A DNA stretch of 64,000 bases from Paremcibacter congregatus (lineage in GTDB: Bacteria > Pseudomonadota > Alphaproteobacteria > Sphingomonadales > Emcibacteraceae): the NCBI RefSeq assembly GCF_006385135.1, contig NZ_CP041025.1:3689501-3753500 (forward strand), given 5' to 3'. Of this stretch, positions 36,214 through 45,084 are shown one piece after another. Positions within the stretch are counted from its first letter, which is position 1. Every line of letters begins with the position of its first letter. Made by a program: the position numbers and the translations under genes. The notes below the pieces were generated by a model. That model was not told where the DNA came from. It was given only the letters and a program-made list of their open reading frames with translations, and did no database searches.

Positions 36214-39200
36214 TATGCTAACTCCTCATGATTCAAATTGCCGGAAACGCCATCTGCGGGTTCATCCATCCAATCAACCTTATCCATCTTGCGACAGATG
36301 ACAAATTCATCGCGGTTTGATCCCACGGTGCCGTAATAGTTAAAACCATAAGACAGCTGGGCGTACCCGCCGATCATATGGGTCGGCTTGACCACCGCCC
36401 GGGTAACCGAGTTATGAATGCCGCCGCGCTTGCCGGTGGTTTCAGATCCCGGCGTGTTGATGATCTTCTCCTGGGCGTGATACATCATACACATACCCTC
36501 ATTCACCCGCTGCGAGACCACGGCCCGACAGGCAATGGCGCCATTAACGTTATAGAGCTCGATCCAGTCGTTGTCCTCGACCCCCATTTTCTGGGCGTCA
36601 ACTTCACTGATCCAGACGATCGGACCGCCGCGGGACAAGGTCTGCATCAGCAGATTTTCAGAATAGGTGCTGTGAATGCCCCATTTCTGATGCGGGGTGA
36701 TCCAGTTGAGCGCGATCTGCGGATTGCCGTTGCCCTTGCTGTCAATCACCGGTTTGGTGGTTTTGGTGTTGATTGGCGGCTTATAGACACAGAAGCCTTC
36801 ACCAAAATCGCGCATCCAGGCATGATCCTGATAGAATTGCTGACGCCCGGTGAGCGTCCGCCAAGGGATCAGTTCATGGACATTGGTGTAACCGGCGTTA
36901 TAGCTCACATGCTCATCTTCCAGCCCTGACCAGGTCGGGGAAGAGATGATCTTGCGCGGCTGGGCCTGAATGTCCCGGAAGCGGATTTTTTCATCCTCTT
37001 TCGGCAGGGCCAGATGCTTGTGATTGCGGCCGGTGATTTTTTCCAGCGCCCCCCAGGCCTTTACCGCCACCTGACCATTGGTCTCCGGCGCCAGCGACAG
37101 GATCACTTCCGTCGCATCAATATCCGTCTCAATACGCGGCAGCCCCTTCGAGACACCATTATCCGTCACCACCCGGTTTAGCTCGCCGAGGAATTTATAC
37201 TCGGGTTCGGTATTCCAGCTGATGCCTTTACCACCGTTGCCGATCTTGGTCATCAGAGGACCCAGGGCGGTGAACTTTTTGTAAGTATCAGGATAGTTGC
37301 GCACCACATCGATGTAAGACGGCATGGTTTTGCCCGGGATCGGGTCAACCTCACCCTTCTTCCATTCCTTGACGTCCAGCCCCTGAGCCAGTTCGGCCGG
37401 AGTATCATGCAGGATCGGCAGGGCCACCACATCGGTTTCTTCGCCCAGATGCCCCGGACACAGTTCGGAGAATTTCTTGGCGAATCCTTTATAGATATCC
37501 CAGTCGCTACGGCTTTCCCACGCCGGATCCACCGCCCGACTGAGCGGATGAATGAAGGGATGCATATCGGAGGTATTGAGGTCGTTCTTCTCATACCAGG
37601 TTGCTGATGGCAACACGATATCGGAATAAAGGCAGGTGGTGGACATGCGGAAATCGAGGGTCACCACCAGATCAAGCTTGCCTTCCGGCGCCGTCTCATG
37701 CCAGGCAACTTCGCTCGGGCGTTTGCCGCCGCGTTCGCCAATATCCTTGCCCAAAACCCCGTTCTGGGTGCCGAGCAGATGCTTCAGCATATATTCATGG
37801 CCTTTGCCGCTGGACCCCAGAATATTGGAGCGCCAGATGAACATGTTGCGCGGGAAGTTGCGCGGATCATCCGGATCTTCACAGGACATTTGCAGCGAAC
37901 CATCTTTCAGACGGCCGGCGATATAGTCTGCGGTAGATTTACCGGCCTCCTTGGCTTTTTTGGTGATTTCCAGCGGATTTTCCTGCAACTGCGGTGCGGA
38001 AGGCAACCAGCCCATGCGTTCTGACCGCACATTACAGTCGATCAGGGAATAATCTTCCCATTTCTTCTTGTCGGCCAGCGGCGAGAGAATTTCATCAACC
38101 CCGAGTTTCTCATAGCGCCACTGGTTGGCGTGATTATAGAAGAAACTGGTGGAATTCATATGCCGCGGCGGACGGTGCCAGTCGAGCGCGAAGGCCAGTG
38201 GCTGCCAGCCGGTTTGCGGCCGCAGTTTTTCCTGACCAACATAATGAGCCCAACCGCCGCCGGATTTACCGATACAGCCACACATCACCAGCATATTGAT
38301 CACACCACGATAGTTCATATCCATGTGATACCAGTGATTCATGGCGGCCCCGATGATGATCATCGACCGGCCCCGGGTCTTGTCGGCATTGTCAGCGAAT
38401 TCACGGGCGACCTTGATCACTTTTTCGCGGGACACGCCGGTGATTTTTTCCTGCCAGGCCGGAGTGTATGGCTTGTCGTCATCATAGCTTTGCGCGACAT
38501 TATCGCCGCCGAGGCCACTGTCGACGCCATAGTTGGCGATCATCAGATCATAAACGGTGGCGACATATTTATCGCCGTCGCGGGTTTTGATTTTCCGCAC
38601 CGGAATATTATGATGCAGGATACTGTCATGATCTGTCGCCTGGAAAATCGGCTGTTCATGTTCCAGATTGCCAAAATACGGGAAGGCGACGGACAGGACT
38701 TCATCATGTTTCTTGACCAGGGATTTCAGCGGCCAGATTTCATTGCCGTCTTTCAGGTCCTTGGATTCCAGATTCCATTTGCCTTCTTCGCCCCAACGGG
38801 AACCGATCGTGCCGTTTGGCACCACGACCTCGTCCGTATTGGCGTCAATCATGGCTGTCTTCCACTCGGGATTATTTTTATACCCCAGATTGTCTTCAAA
38901 ATCGGAAGCCCGCAGGGTGCGGCCGGCGACATAGGTGCCGTCCTGCTCGTCAATCTGCACCAGCATCGGCATATCGGAATAGAGCCGGGTGTAATCGTCA
39001 AAATAATCACTTTGACGATCCACATGGAATTCTTTCAGGATCACATGACCCATGGCCATCGCCATGGCGGCGTCGGTGCCCTGACGCGGGTTAAGCCATA
39101 TGTCGCTGAGCTTCGCCACTTCACTATAGTCCGGCGTCACGGCAACGGTCTTGGTGCCTTTATAGCGCACTTCGGTGAAGAAATGGGCGTCCGGCGTCCG

Positions 39201-39983
39201 GGTCTGCGGCACGTTGGAGCCCCAGGCCATGATATAGGAACTGTTATACCAGTCGGCGCTTTCCGGCACGTCGGTCTGCTCGCCCCAAACCTGCGGTGAG
39301 GCCGGCGGCAAATCGCAATACCAGTCATAGAAGCTCATGCAGGTGCCGCCGATCAGCGACAGATAGCGGGAGCCCGCGGCATAAGACACCATGGACATGG
39401 CGGGAATGGGCGAGAAGCCGATCACCCGGTCCGGGCCGTAGGTTTTGGCGGTATAGATATTGGCGGCGGCGATGATCTCGTTGACCTCGTCCCAGTCAGC
39501 GCGCACCAGCCCACCAAGGCCGCGCACCTGTTTGTAGGAATTGGCCTTTTCCTTATTCTCCACGATATTAGCCCAGGCCAGCACCGGATCGGAATAGACA
39601 TTTTTTGTCTCGCGCCACATCTTCAACAGGCGACTGCGGATCATCGGATGTTTCAGGCGGGCGGAGCTATAGAGATACCAGCTGTAACTGGCGCCACGGG
39701 CGCAGCCGCGCGGTTCATGGTTCGGCAGATCATTGCGGGTGCGGGGGTAATCGGTCTGCTGGGTTTCCCAGGTGACCAGACCGCCCTTGACGTAGATCTT
39801 CCAGCTACAGGAGCCGGTGCAGTTCACCCCATGGGTGGAGCGCACGATTTTATCATGGGACCAGCGTCCCCGATAAGCCCGCTCCCAACTGCGGTCCTCT
39901 TCTGTTGTGATCCCATGGCCGTCGGAAAATGTTTCCGGCTTTTCTCTGGTCAGAAAAGTCATTTTATCCAGAAAATGGCTCAT
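36213..39983 (-). CDS. narG: Respiratory nitrate reductase alpha subunit (molybdenum catalytic)
   Basis: 1256 residues, the catalytic subunit reducing nitrate to nitrite at the cytoplasmic face. The FS0 ligands H51, C55, C59 and C94 (HxxxCxxxC then C) match the NarG-type histidine-ligated cluster. The Asp in CDLPPASP (about residue 224) appears to align with the Mo-ligating Asp222 of E. coli NarG. Mo-bisMGD contacts such as AWGSNVPQTRTPDAHF follow. Length is normal. It is the first reductase gene after narK1K2 and needs Mo cofactor, for which moaA, moeA and modABC lie nearby. Confidence 0.98.
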   Translation of the reverse strand: MSHFLDKMTFLTREKPETFSDGHGITTEEDRSWERAYRGRWSHDKIVRSTHGVNCTGSCSWKIYVKGGLVTWETQQTDYPRTRNDLPNHEPRGCARGASYSWYLYSSARLKHPMIRSRLLKMWRETKNVYSDPVLAWANIVENKEKANSYKQVRGLGGLVRADWDEVNEIIAAANIYTAKTYGPDRVIGFSPIPAMSMVSYAAGSRYLSLIGGTCMSFYDWYCDLPPASPQVWGEQTDVPESADWYNSSYIMAWGSNVPQTRTPDAHFFTEVRYKGTKTVAVTPDYSEVAKLSDIWLNPRQGTDAAMAMAMGHVILKEFHVDRQSDYFDDYTRLYSDMPMLVQIDEQDGTYVAGRTLRASDFEDNLGYKNNPEWKTAMIDANTDEVVVPNGTIGSRWGEEGKWNLESKDLKDGNEIWPLKSLVKKHDEVLSVAFPYFGNLEHEQPIFQATDHDSILHHNIPVRKIKTRDGDKYVATVYDLMIANYGVDSGLGGDNVAQSYDDDKPYTPAWQEKITGVSREKVIKVAREFADNADKTRGRSMIIIGAAMNHWYHMDMNYRGVINMLVMCGCIGKSGGGWAHYVGQEKLRPQTGWQPLAFALDWHRPPRHMNSTSFFYNHANQWRYEKLGVDEILSPLADKKKWEDYSLIDCNVRSERMGWLPSAPQLQENPLEITKKAKEAGKSTADYIAGRLKDGSLQMSCEDPDDPRNFPRNMFIWRSNILGSSGKGHEYMLKHLLGTQNGVLGKDIGERGGKRPSEVAWHETAPEGKLDLVVTLDFRMSTTCLYSDIVLPSATWYEKNDLNTSDMHPFIHPLSRAVDPAWESRSDWDIYKGFAKKFSELCPGHLGEETDVVALPILHDTPAELAQGLDVKEWKKGEVDPIPGKTMPSYIDVVRNYPDTYKKFTALGPLMTKIGNGGKGISWNTEPEYKFLGELNRVVTDNGVSKGLPRIETDIDATEVILSLAPETNGQVAVKAWGALEKITGRNHKHLALPKEDEKIRFRDIQAQPRKIISSPTWSGLEDEHVSYNAGYTNVHELIPWRTLTGRQQFYQDHAWMRDFGEGFCVYKPPINTKTTKPVIDSKGNGNPQIALNWITPHQKWGIHSTYSENLLMQTLSRGGPIVWISEVDAQKMGVEDNDWIELYNVNGAIACRAVVSQRVNEGMCMMYHAQEKIINTPGSETTGKRGGIHNSVTRAVVKPTHMIGGYAQLSYGFNYYGTVGSNRDEFVICRKMDKVDWMDEPADGVSGNLNHEELA

Positions 39984-40062
39984 ATTTAGCTCCTCTAAAA
40001 TTCTGATAAGTGCCGGAGCGTCTGAACTGTTCCACCCTGTCCAGACGCCCCTGTTGTTACAT

Positions 40063-41679
40063 TCAAGGGTTTTTCACATAAGCGCCGGGGCGCAGGTAAA
40101 ACCACCAGTTAATCACGATACAAATGCCGTAGAAGACCGCGAAACCATAGAGCGCGAGCTCCGGTGTCGCTGCCTTGATTTCTTCGCCCAGCACCTTTGG
40201 AATAATGAAGGCGCCGTAAGCCGCCACCGCAGAGGTCCAGCCCAGAACCGGCCCGGCCTGTTCGCGGTCAAACACCATGGCGATGGTCCTGAAGGTGGAC
40301 CCGTTGCCAATGCCGGTTGCGGCAAAGAGGATCAGGAACAGGATCAGGAAAGGAATGAAATATTCCTGCGGCGTGGCGGAGGCATAAGCCTGTTTCATGA
40401 AATAGGCCACGCCGAGAGCGCTCGCCACCATCACGATGGAGATATACTGTGTCACCCGCGCACCGCCGAGTTTGTCGGCGATCATGCCACCCACCGGTCG
40501 GATCAGGGCGCCGATAAAGGGGCCTGTCCAGGCGAACATCAGGGCGCTGGGACCAGCGGGATTGGGGGTATTATGGGTCAGTACGCCATCCACCACAAGA
40601 TGCTGGAAGCCGAAGATCACCTTGATCGACAGACCGAAGGCCGCCGCAAAACCGATGAAGGATCCAAAGGTCATGGTATAGATGACGGTCATCGCCCAGG
40701 TGTGTTTATTGTTGAAGATTTTATATTGCCGCTTCAGGTTACTGCCCACTTCACCGGGGATCAGTTTGAGCAGAAAGACGGTAAAAGCAATCACCAGCGG
40801 CAGCACGATCCATTTGCTGATGCCGAAACCGGATGTCGGCAGACCGCTGGTGGTTTGCGGCAGCATCAGCCACAACCCACTGGCGGCGGCGACGAAACCC
40901 AGAACCAGCATGAAGGAAATTTTGGCAAAAGCCCCAAGCGGATTACCGACATTAGGCGAAACATGCTCATCGGTGATGTTGTTCATGCCCCACCAGCCGG
41001 CAAAAGCCAGCGGTACCAGAAACAGCAGCCAGACAAAGCCTGCGTTCTGGATATAGGTTTCGGTGCCCGCCGGAATTTTACCGATCAGGGTGCCGCTGGT
41101 ATTCTGCAGGATCATCGGCTCGCCCCCGAAGATACCGATAGTCATGAACAATGGCACCAGAATCTGCATGGTGGTCACGCCGAAATTGCCAAGGCCGGCA
41201 TTCATGCCCAGAGAATACCCCTGAACTTTTTTCGGAAAGAAAAAGCTGATATTGGACATGGAGGAGGCGAAGTTACCGCCGCCAAAACCGGACAGGAAGG
41301 CCAGAATCTGGAACTGCCACAACGGTGTATTAATGTCCTGCAGCGCAAAGCCGGTCCCGATCGCCGGGATCATCAGCAACGCCGTGGTGAAGAAAATGGT
41401 GTTTCTCCCGCCGGCGATACGGATGAAGAACGTACTCGGGATGCGCAACGTCGCGCCAGTCAGACCGGCAATCGCCATCAGAGTAAACAGTTCCCCCTTG
41501 GCGATGGGGAAGCCCAGATTGAGCATCTGAACCGTAATGATGCCCCAATAGAGCCAGACCGCAAAGCCACAGAGCAGGCTCGGGATCGAAATCCACAGAT
41601 TGCGGTTGGCGATGGTTTTCCCGCGGCTTTCCCATTCTGCGGGATCCTCCGGGTTCCATTGTTCAATATCTTTGGCCAT
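40063..41679 (-). CDS. narK2: Nitrate/nitrite transporter, NarK2 type
   Basis: A 538-residue MFS protein with 12 spans and a cytoplasmic N-terminal extension (MAKDIEQWNPEDPAEWESRG). The nitrate signature region reads FGGGNFASSMSNISFFFPKK near 150, and a second Gly-rich signature (GNGSTFRTIA) lies near 455. NarK2-type proteins are mainly nitrate/nitrite antiporters. It is paired with the NarK1-type gene upstream; in some bacteria the two are fused into one protein. It lies 79 nt before narG on the same strand. Confidence 0.9.
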   Translation of the reverse strand: MAKDIEQWNPEDPAEWESRGKTIANRNLWISIPSLLCGFAVWLYWGIITVQMLNLGFPIAKGELFTLMAIAGLTGATLRIPSTFFIRIAGGRNTIFFTTALLMIPAIGTGFALQDINTPLWQFQILAFLSGFGGGNFASSMSNISFFFPKKVQGYSLGMNAGLGNFGVTTMQILVPLFMTIGIFGGEPMILQNTSGTLIGKIPAGTETYIQNAGFVWLLFLVPLAFAGWWGMNNITDEHVSPNVGNPLGAFAKISFMLVLGFVAAASGLWLMLPQTTSGLPTSGFGISKWIVLPLVIAFTVFLLKLIPGEVGSNLKRQYKIFNNKHTWAMTVIYTMTFGSFIGFAAAFGLSIKVIFGFQHLVVDGVLTHNTPNPAGPSALMFAWTGPFIGALIRPVGGMIADKLGGARVTQYISIVMVASALGVAYFMKQAYASATPQEYFIPFLILFLILFAATGIGNGSTFRTIAMVFDREQAGPVLGWTSAVAAYGAFIIPKVLGEEIKAATPELALYGFAVFYGICIVINWWFYLRPGAYVKNP

Positions 41680-41703
41680 GTTAAATCCTCTACTAAATCC
41701 GTT

Positions 41704-43014
41704 TTATGATTTGATATTATCCAGTTCCGGCAGATAACGCGGCCCATTCAGGTCCGGCATATCCCGACGGTTCATCCGGATGATGGCGAAATGCATCCAG
41801 ACCAGAGCGATGCCGATCAGGACGGTGAGCAGCATGAAACAGCTTGTCCACACCCCGATCAGATCATTCATGACCCCAAACGTAATCGGCAGGAAGAAAC
41901 CGCCCAGGCCGCCAATCAGACCGACCACGCCACCGACGGACCCCACATGACCGGGATAATAGACCGGAATATGTTTGTAGACCGCCGCCTTGCCCAGCGA
42001 CATGAAGAAGCCCAGCACAATGGTCAGTGACACGAACAGCCACAAAGGAATGGTGATATTGAAACTGATTGGCCCCTGAATACCGGCAACGGTATAATCT
42101 GTCGCAGGATAAGACATGATGAAGGTACAGGCGACACAGACACCGAACGTCCAGTACATCACCCGACGGGCGCCGATCTTGTCGGATAACCAGCCGCCCA
42201 ATGCCCGGAAGATACTGCCCGGCAACGCATAGGCCGCCGCCAGCATACCGGCGGTTTTAAGGTCGAGACCGTAAGCCCCGACATAATAGCGCGGTAGCCA
42301 CAGAGCCAGCGCGACAAAGGCGCCAAAAACAAAGAAATAATAGAGAGAAAAACGCCAGACCTGAAGATTTTTCAGCGGCTCCATCTGCTCCAGAAAAGAG
42401 GCGTGCTTGATGCCTTGCTCGCGCCGGGCCCGTAACGCCGGATCGTCCTTGGTAAAGAGAAAATACAGAACCGCTGTCACCAGCAACACCGCGGAATAGA
42501 TCTGCGCCACGCCCTGCCACTGGCCGTCCATCATGATCAGAAGGAAAGGTGCGCCAAAGTTGGTCACCGCCGCCCCCACATTGCCCATCCCAAAAATGCC
42601 AAGCGCTGTACCCTGGCGTTCTTTCTGATACCAGGTGGACACATAGGCGATGCCAACGGCAAAACTGCCGCCCGCCAGACCAAGCCCGAGCGCCGCCACC
42701 AGAAACATCGGATAGGTCGACACCTTGGTCAGTAAAAAGGCCGCCAACGCCGTGACCACCATCTGAAAAGTATAGACAATCCGCCCACCATATTGGTCGG
42801 CCCAGACGCCGAGAAAAATCCGGCTTAAGGACCCCGTCAGAATCGGCGTCGCCACCAGAATCCCGAACTCGGTATCGGAAAGACCCAACTGTGTTTTAAT
42901 TTTAAGGCCGATAATGGAGAAAATAGTCCAGACTGCAAAACAGACCGTAAAGGCCAGTGTACTGGCGATCAAGGCTTGTTTCTGTTCCCCCGGTGTTACA
43001 TTTAAAGCATTCAT
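41704..43014 (-). CDS. narK1: Nitrate transporter, NarK1 type
   Basis: A 436-residue MFS protein from ATG 43014 (AAGGGA upstream); an in-frame ATG at 43029 has no such site. Twelve spans, with the nitrate signature GLAGGSFAVGIAYVSTWY near 110-127 and a second Gly-rich repeat GGVVGLIGGLGGFFLP near 365. NarK1-type carriers are thought to be proton-coupled nitrate importers. First gene of the nar transcript: a Fnr-like palindrome and a -10 element lie directly upstream (43064-43105). Confidence 0.92.
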   Translation of the reverse strand: MNALNVTPGEQKQALIASTLAFTVCFAVWTIFSIIGLKIKTQLGLSDTEFGILVATPILTGSLSRIFLGVWADQYGGRIVYTFQMVVTALAAFLLTKVSTYPMFLVAALGLGLAGGSFAVGIAYVSTWYQKERQGTALGIFGMGNVGAAVTNFGAPFLLIMMDGQWQGVAQIYSAVLLVTAVLYFLFTKDDPALRARREQGIKHASFLEQMEPLKNLQVWRFSLYYFFVFGAFVALALWLPRYYVGAYGLDLKTAGMLAAAYALPGSIFRALGGWLSDKIGARRVMYWTFGVCVACTFIMSYPATDYTVAGIQGPISFNITIPLWLFVSLTIVLGFFMSLGKAAVYKHIPVYYPGHVGSVGGVVGLIGGLGGFFLPITFGVMNDLIGVWTSCFMLLTVLIGIALVWMHFAIIRMNRRDMPDLNGPRYLPELDNIKS

Positions 43015-43063
43015 TGTGAATCCCTTCATATCCCGAACATAATCACGCTTTTATGAGGGTTGA

Positions 43064-43105
43064 ACATTAGGAGGAAGTTGGTCAATTGCATTTGACCTTT
43101 ATCAA
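43064..43105 (-). promoter_or_regulatory. Fnr-type activator site and -10 element of the narK1 operon
   Basis: A palindrome TTGAC-CTTT-ATCAA at 43092-43105 (consensus TTGAT-N4-ATCAA). Read on the minus strand, TAATGT (43069-43064) follows with 32 bp between centres, which places the palindrome at about -41.5 to -42.5 from the inferred start point. This is the class II activator geometry. A leader of about 40 nt precedes narK1. The regulator encoded next door has the matching E-xx-SR recognition helix. Confidence 0.75.
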
Positions 43106-43165
43106 GGAACCTCAATTAGAGAAAATTATTCTGAATCCCGCCCAACCGTTTTTTGGCGAGAAAGC

Positions 43166-43194
43166 TTGTAGCCGCCAATTATTTGGCCTAATAT
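43166..43194 (+). promoter_or_regulatory. Candidate promoter of the NIT-Crp/Fnr regulator gene
   Basis: TTGTAG (43166-43171), 17-nt spacer, TAATAT (43189-43194), giving a start point near 43201 and a leader of about 31 nt. An inverted repeat TTGGCG / CGCCAA (43153-43158 and 43173-43178) straddles the -35, a possible operator. No Shine-Dalgarno is visible before the ATG at 43232. Confidence 0.45.
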
Positions 43195-43231
43195 CGGGGC
43201 ATGGGTATTTAATAACTAAATTGTATTTTAA

Positions 43232-44815
43232 ATGAATAAGACGCTTCTTTATCTTGGCAACGCCTTACACCAAATGCAGGCGGAACGCGGCTGCGCAGTG
43301 CTTTTCACCAGCAGCAAGGGCACTCTCTTTAGAGATGAACTGGAGACGGTATTTGAACAGTCCGCTGCAGCATTCAATGTGGTGCGCGAGAAACTCAAAG
43401 AATGGCATAACGTCCACGCCTTTGATGATGATTTTCTCAACAAGATAGAAGTCGTACTGGACAACTGCGAGACCGTAAAGTCCCGCCGCAACCGTATTCT
43501 CAACCTAGAATTCAACCCGACAGAAATCATTAGCGGCTATAGCCACAATGTCATCAGTCCCCTGATCGACCTGATGGTTCTGGTGGCCCTGTTTAATAAA
43601 GACAACGATCCGGCCAAGATCAGCGCCTATTCCTACTTCCTGCAATTAAAGGAAAAATTTGGCCGGGAACGCGCCCTCGGCGCCCGTGGTCTGGTGACCA
43701 AATCATTCGAGAATCGCGAATTCCTTGACCGGTTCCGGTTTCTGGTATCCGAACAGAACAGTTTCAAGCGCACCTTTTTCGCCATGGCCGACGACCAGCA
43801 GAAACATGTTTACGACAGTATCATGCAAGGCAATGCGGTGCAGAAACTCACCGAACTGCATGACAGCTTCAAACCAGGCCATAAAACATCCGCGCCCGCC
43901 CTGACACCACAAGACTGGTTTGGGATGACTTCGGAGAAAATGGACCTGATGAAAACGGTTGAGGAAAAACTGGCGGAAACCTTGGAAAAGGACGCCGGTC
44001 TCTCCCCGGATCAATCTTCACTTCCCCGCATTCAGGTGACCCGTCAGGTCGACGGCATCACCACCGAGCAACGGAATTTCATTGAAGAGCTGCCCTTCTT
44101 TATCAATCTGCCGGAAGACATTCTGACCGGGCTGCTGCAGCATGCCCAGGTGCGGGAATATAAAAAAGGCAAACTCCTGTTTCTTGAAGGCGAGGTCTCC
44201 AGCCGTCTGCACATCATGCTCAGCGGCTGGGTGAAATTGTTCAAGGGCACCGCCCAGGGTGAAGAAACCGTCATGCAGATGCTGTCCAGCGGTGATATGA
44301 TTTCAGAATCATCTGTGTTTCTCAACGCCAACTATCCGGTCAGCGCCCAGGTGGCGAAACAGGCCGTGATTCTGACCCTGCCGGCGCCGATCATACGTGA
44401 ACGCATCAAGGAACATAACGAACTGGCGCTACGGGTTGTCGCCAGTATGTCGAAGAACTCCCACACCCTGATCCAGGAATTCGAGAATATCCGCCTGAAA
44501 CCGGCCACCGAACGGGTCGGCTGGTTCCTGCTGAAACTGCTGCTGGAACAGGGCCAGGTGCCGGACCTGATCGAATTGCCTTATGACAAATCTCTCATCG
44601 CCTCCTATCTGGATATGAAGCCGGAAACCTTTTCCCGCACCCTGAAGCGCTTTCGCGACAATGGATTCGAGATCAGCAAGAATTCGGTTATCCTGCCAAA
44701 TATTAATGCACTCTGCGGGTTTTGTGACCATGATCTTGCCTCAGGATGTGACAAACACGGCACCCCCGCATGTCCCAATCCCGATTGCGATCAGGACCTC
44801 AACGCGGATTTTTAA
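43232..44815 (+). CDS. NIT-domain Crp/Fnr-family regulator with cysteine-rich tail
   Basis: 527 residues in three parts. (1) Residues about 1-250 match the all-helical NIT nitrate/nitrite-sensing domain: Q16-AERG with the conserved Arg19, and KEKFGRERALGARG from 140, the second arginine-bearing element. (2) Residues about 285-410 form a cNMP-binding-type barrel (LEGEVSSRLHIMLSGWVKLF). (3) Residues about 425-490 form a Crp-type winged helix whose recognition helix has E465-TF-S468-R469, the Fnr form that reads TTGAT. The last 33 residues hold C495, C498, C506, C514 and C519. E. coli Fnr ligates its cluster at the N-terminus, but Bacillus Fnr uses C-terminal cysteines. Diverges from narK1, and moaA follows. 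Likely a nitrate-responsive activator of the nar/mo genes. Confidence 0.88.
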   Translation: MNKTLLYLGNALHQMQAERGCAVLFTSSKGTLFRDELETVFEQSAAAFNVVREKLKEWHNVHAFDDDFLNKIEVVLDNCETVKSRRNRILNLEFNPTEIISGYSHNVISPLIDLMVLVALFNKDNDPAKISAYSYFLQLKEKFGRERALGARGLVTKSFENREFLDRFRFLVSEQNSFKRTFFAMADDQQKHVYDSIMQGNAVQKLTELHDSFKPGHKTSAPALTPQDWFGMTSEKMDLMKTVEEKLAETLEKDAGLSPDQSSLPRIQVTRQVDGITTEQRNFIEELPFFINLPEDILTGLLQHAQVREYKKGKLLFLEGEVSSRLHIMLSGWVKLFKGTAQGEETVMQMLSSGDMISESSVFLNANYPVSAQVAKQAVILTLPAPIIRERIKEHNELALRVVASMSKNSHTLIQEFENIRLKPATERVGWFLLKLLLEQGQVPDLIELPYDKSLIASYLDMKPETFSRTLKRFRDNGFEISKNSVILPNINALCGFCDHDLASGCDKHGTPACPNPDCDQDLNADF

Positions 44816-44859
44816 AAACTCTACTGGAAGACCCTTTAATTTAAGCTATTCACATATAT

Positions 44860-44901
44860 TTGACCTGCGTCAACACTGGCTTTCTGTGTTCAGGTTAGAT
44901 A
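44860..44901 (+). promoter_or_regulatory. Fnr-like palindrome and -10 element upstream of moaA
   Basis: A perfect dyad TTGAC-CTGC-GTCAA at 44860-44873, then TAGATA at 44896-44901 with 32 bp between centres. The spacing equals that of the narK1 site, so the dyad would lie at about -41.5 of a start near 44908. The leader to the moaA start codon would be about 177 nt. No other -35-like hexamer is evident. Confidence 0.65.
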
Positions 44902-44981
44902 TAGTCTGTTGTGTTAGGTCGGGTTTTCGTTTTTTGAACGTAAAGCTGACCTGCTCCGAAGCCTTCCGTCCTAAATTCCTT

Positions 44982-45073
44982 TGACGCCTGCGTCATCAGA
45001 ACATGGACGGCTGGCCGCAGGCGAGATGACCTGCCGGGTTATGGTGTAAACACCCTGGCCTCCCGTGTTTGGA
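44982..45073 (+). promoter_or_regulatory. Structured leader region of moaA (possible cis-regulatory RNA)
   Basis: Several short stems can form: a dyad TGACG-CCTG-CGTCA (44982-44995), GCAGG / CCTGC across 8 nt (45017-45034) and GGTG-TAAA-CACC (45043-45054), inside possible closing pairs AACA / TGTT. This is compatible with a leader RNA such as a Moco-type motif, but I cannot match the Moco consensus by eye. Treat as a candidate only. Confidence 0.25.
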
Positions 45074-45084
45074 AAGGAGAGAAA

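Noticed and set aside
44982-44995. TGACG-CCTG-CGTCA as a third Fnr-like site before moaA
   Set aside because: The half-site differs from TTGA(T/C), and it would lie downstream of the inferred start. It is better explained as part of a leader stem.
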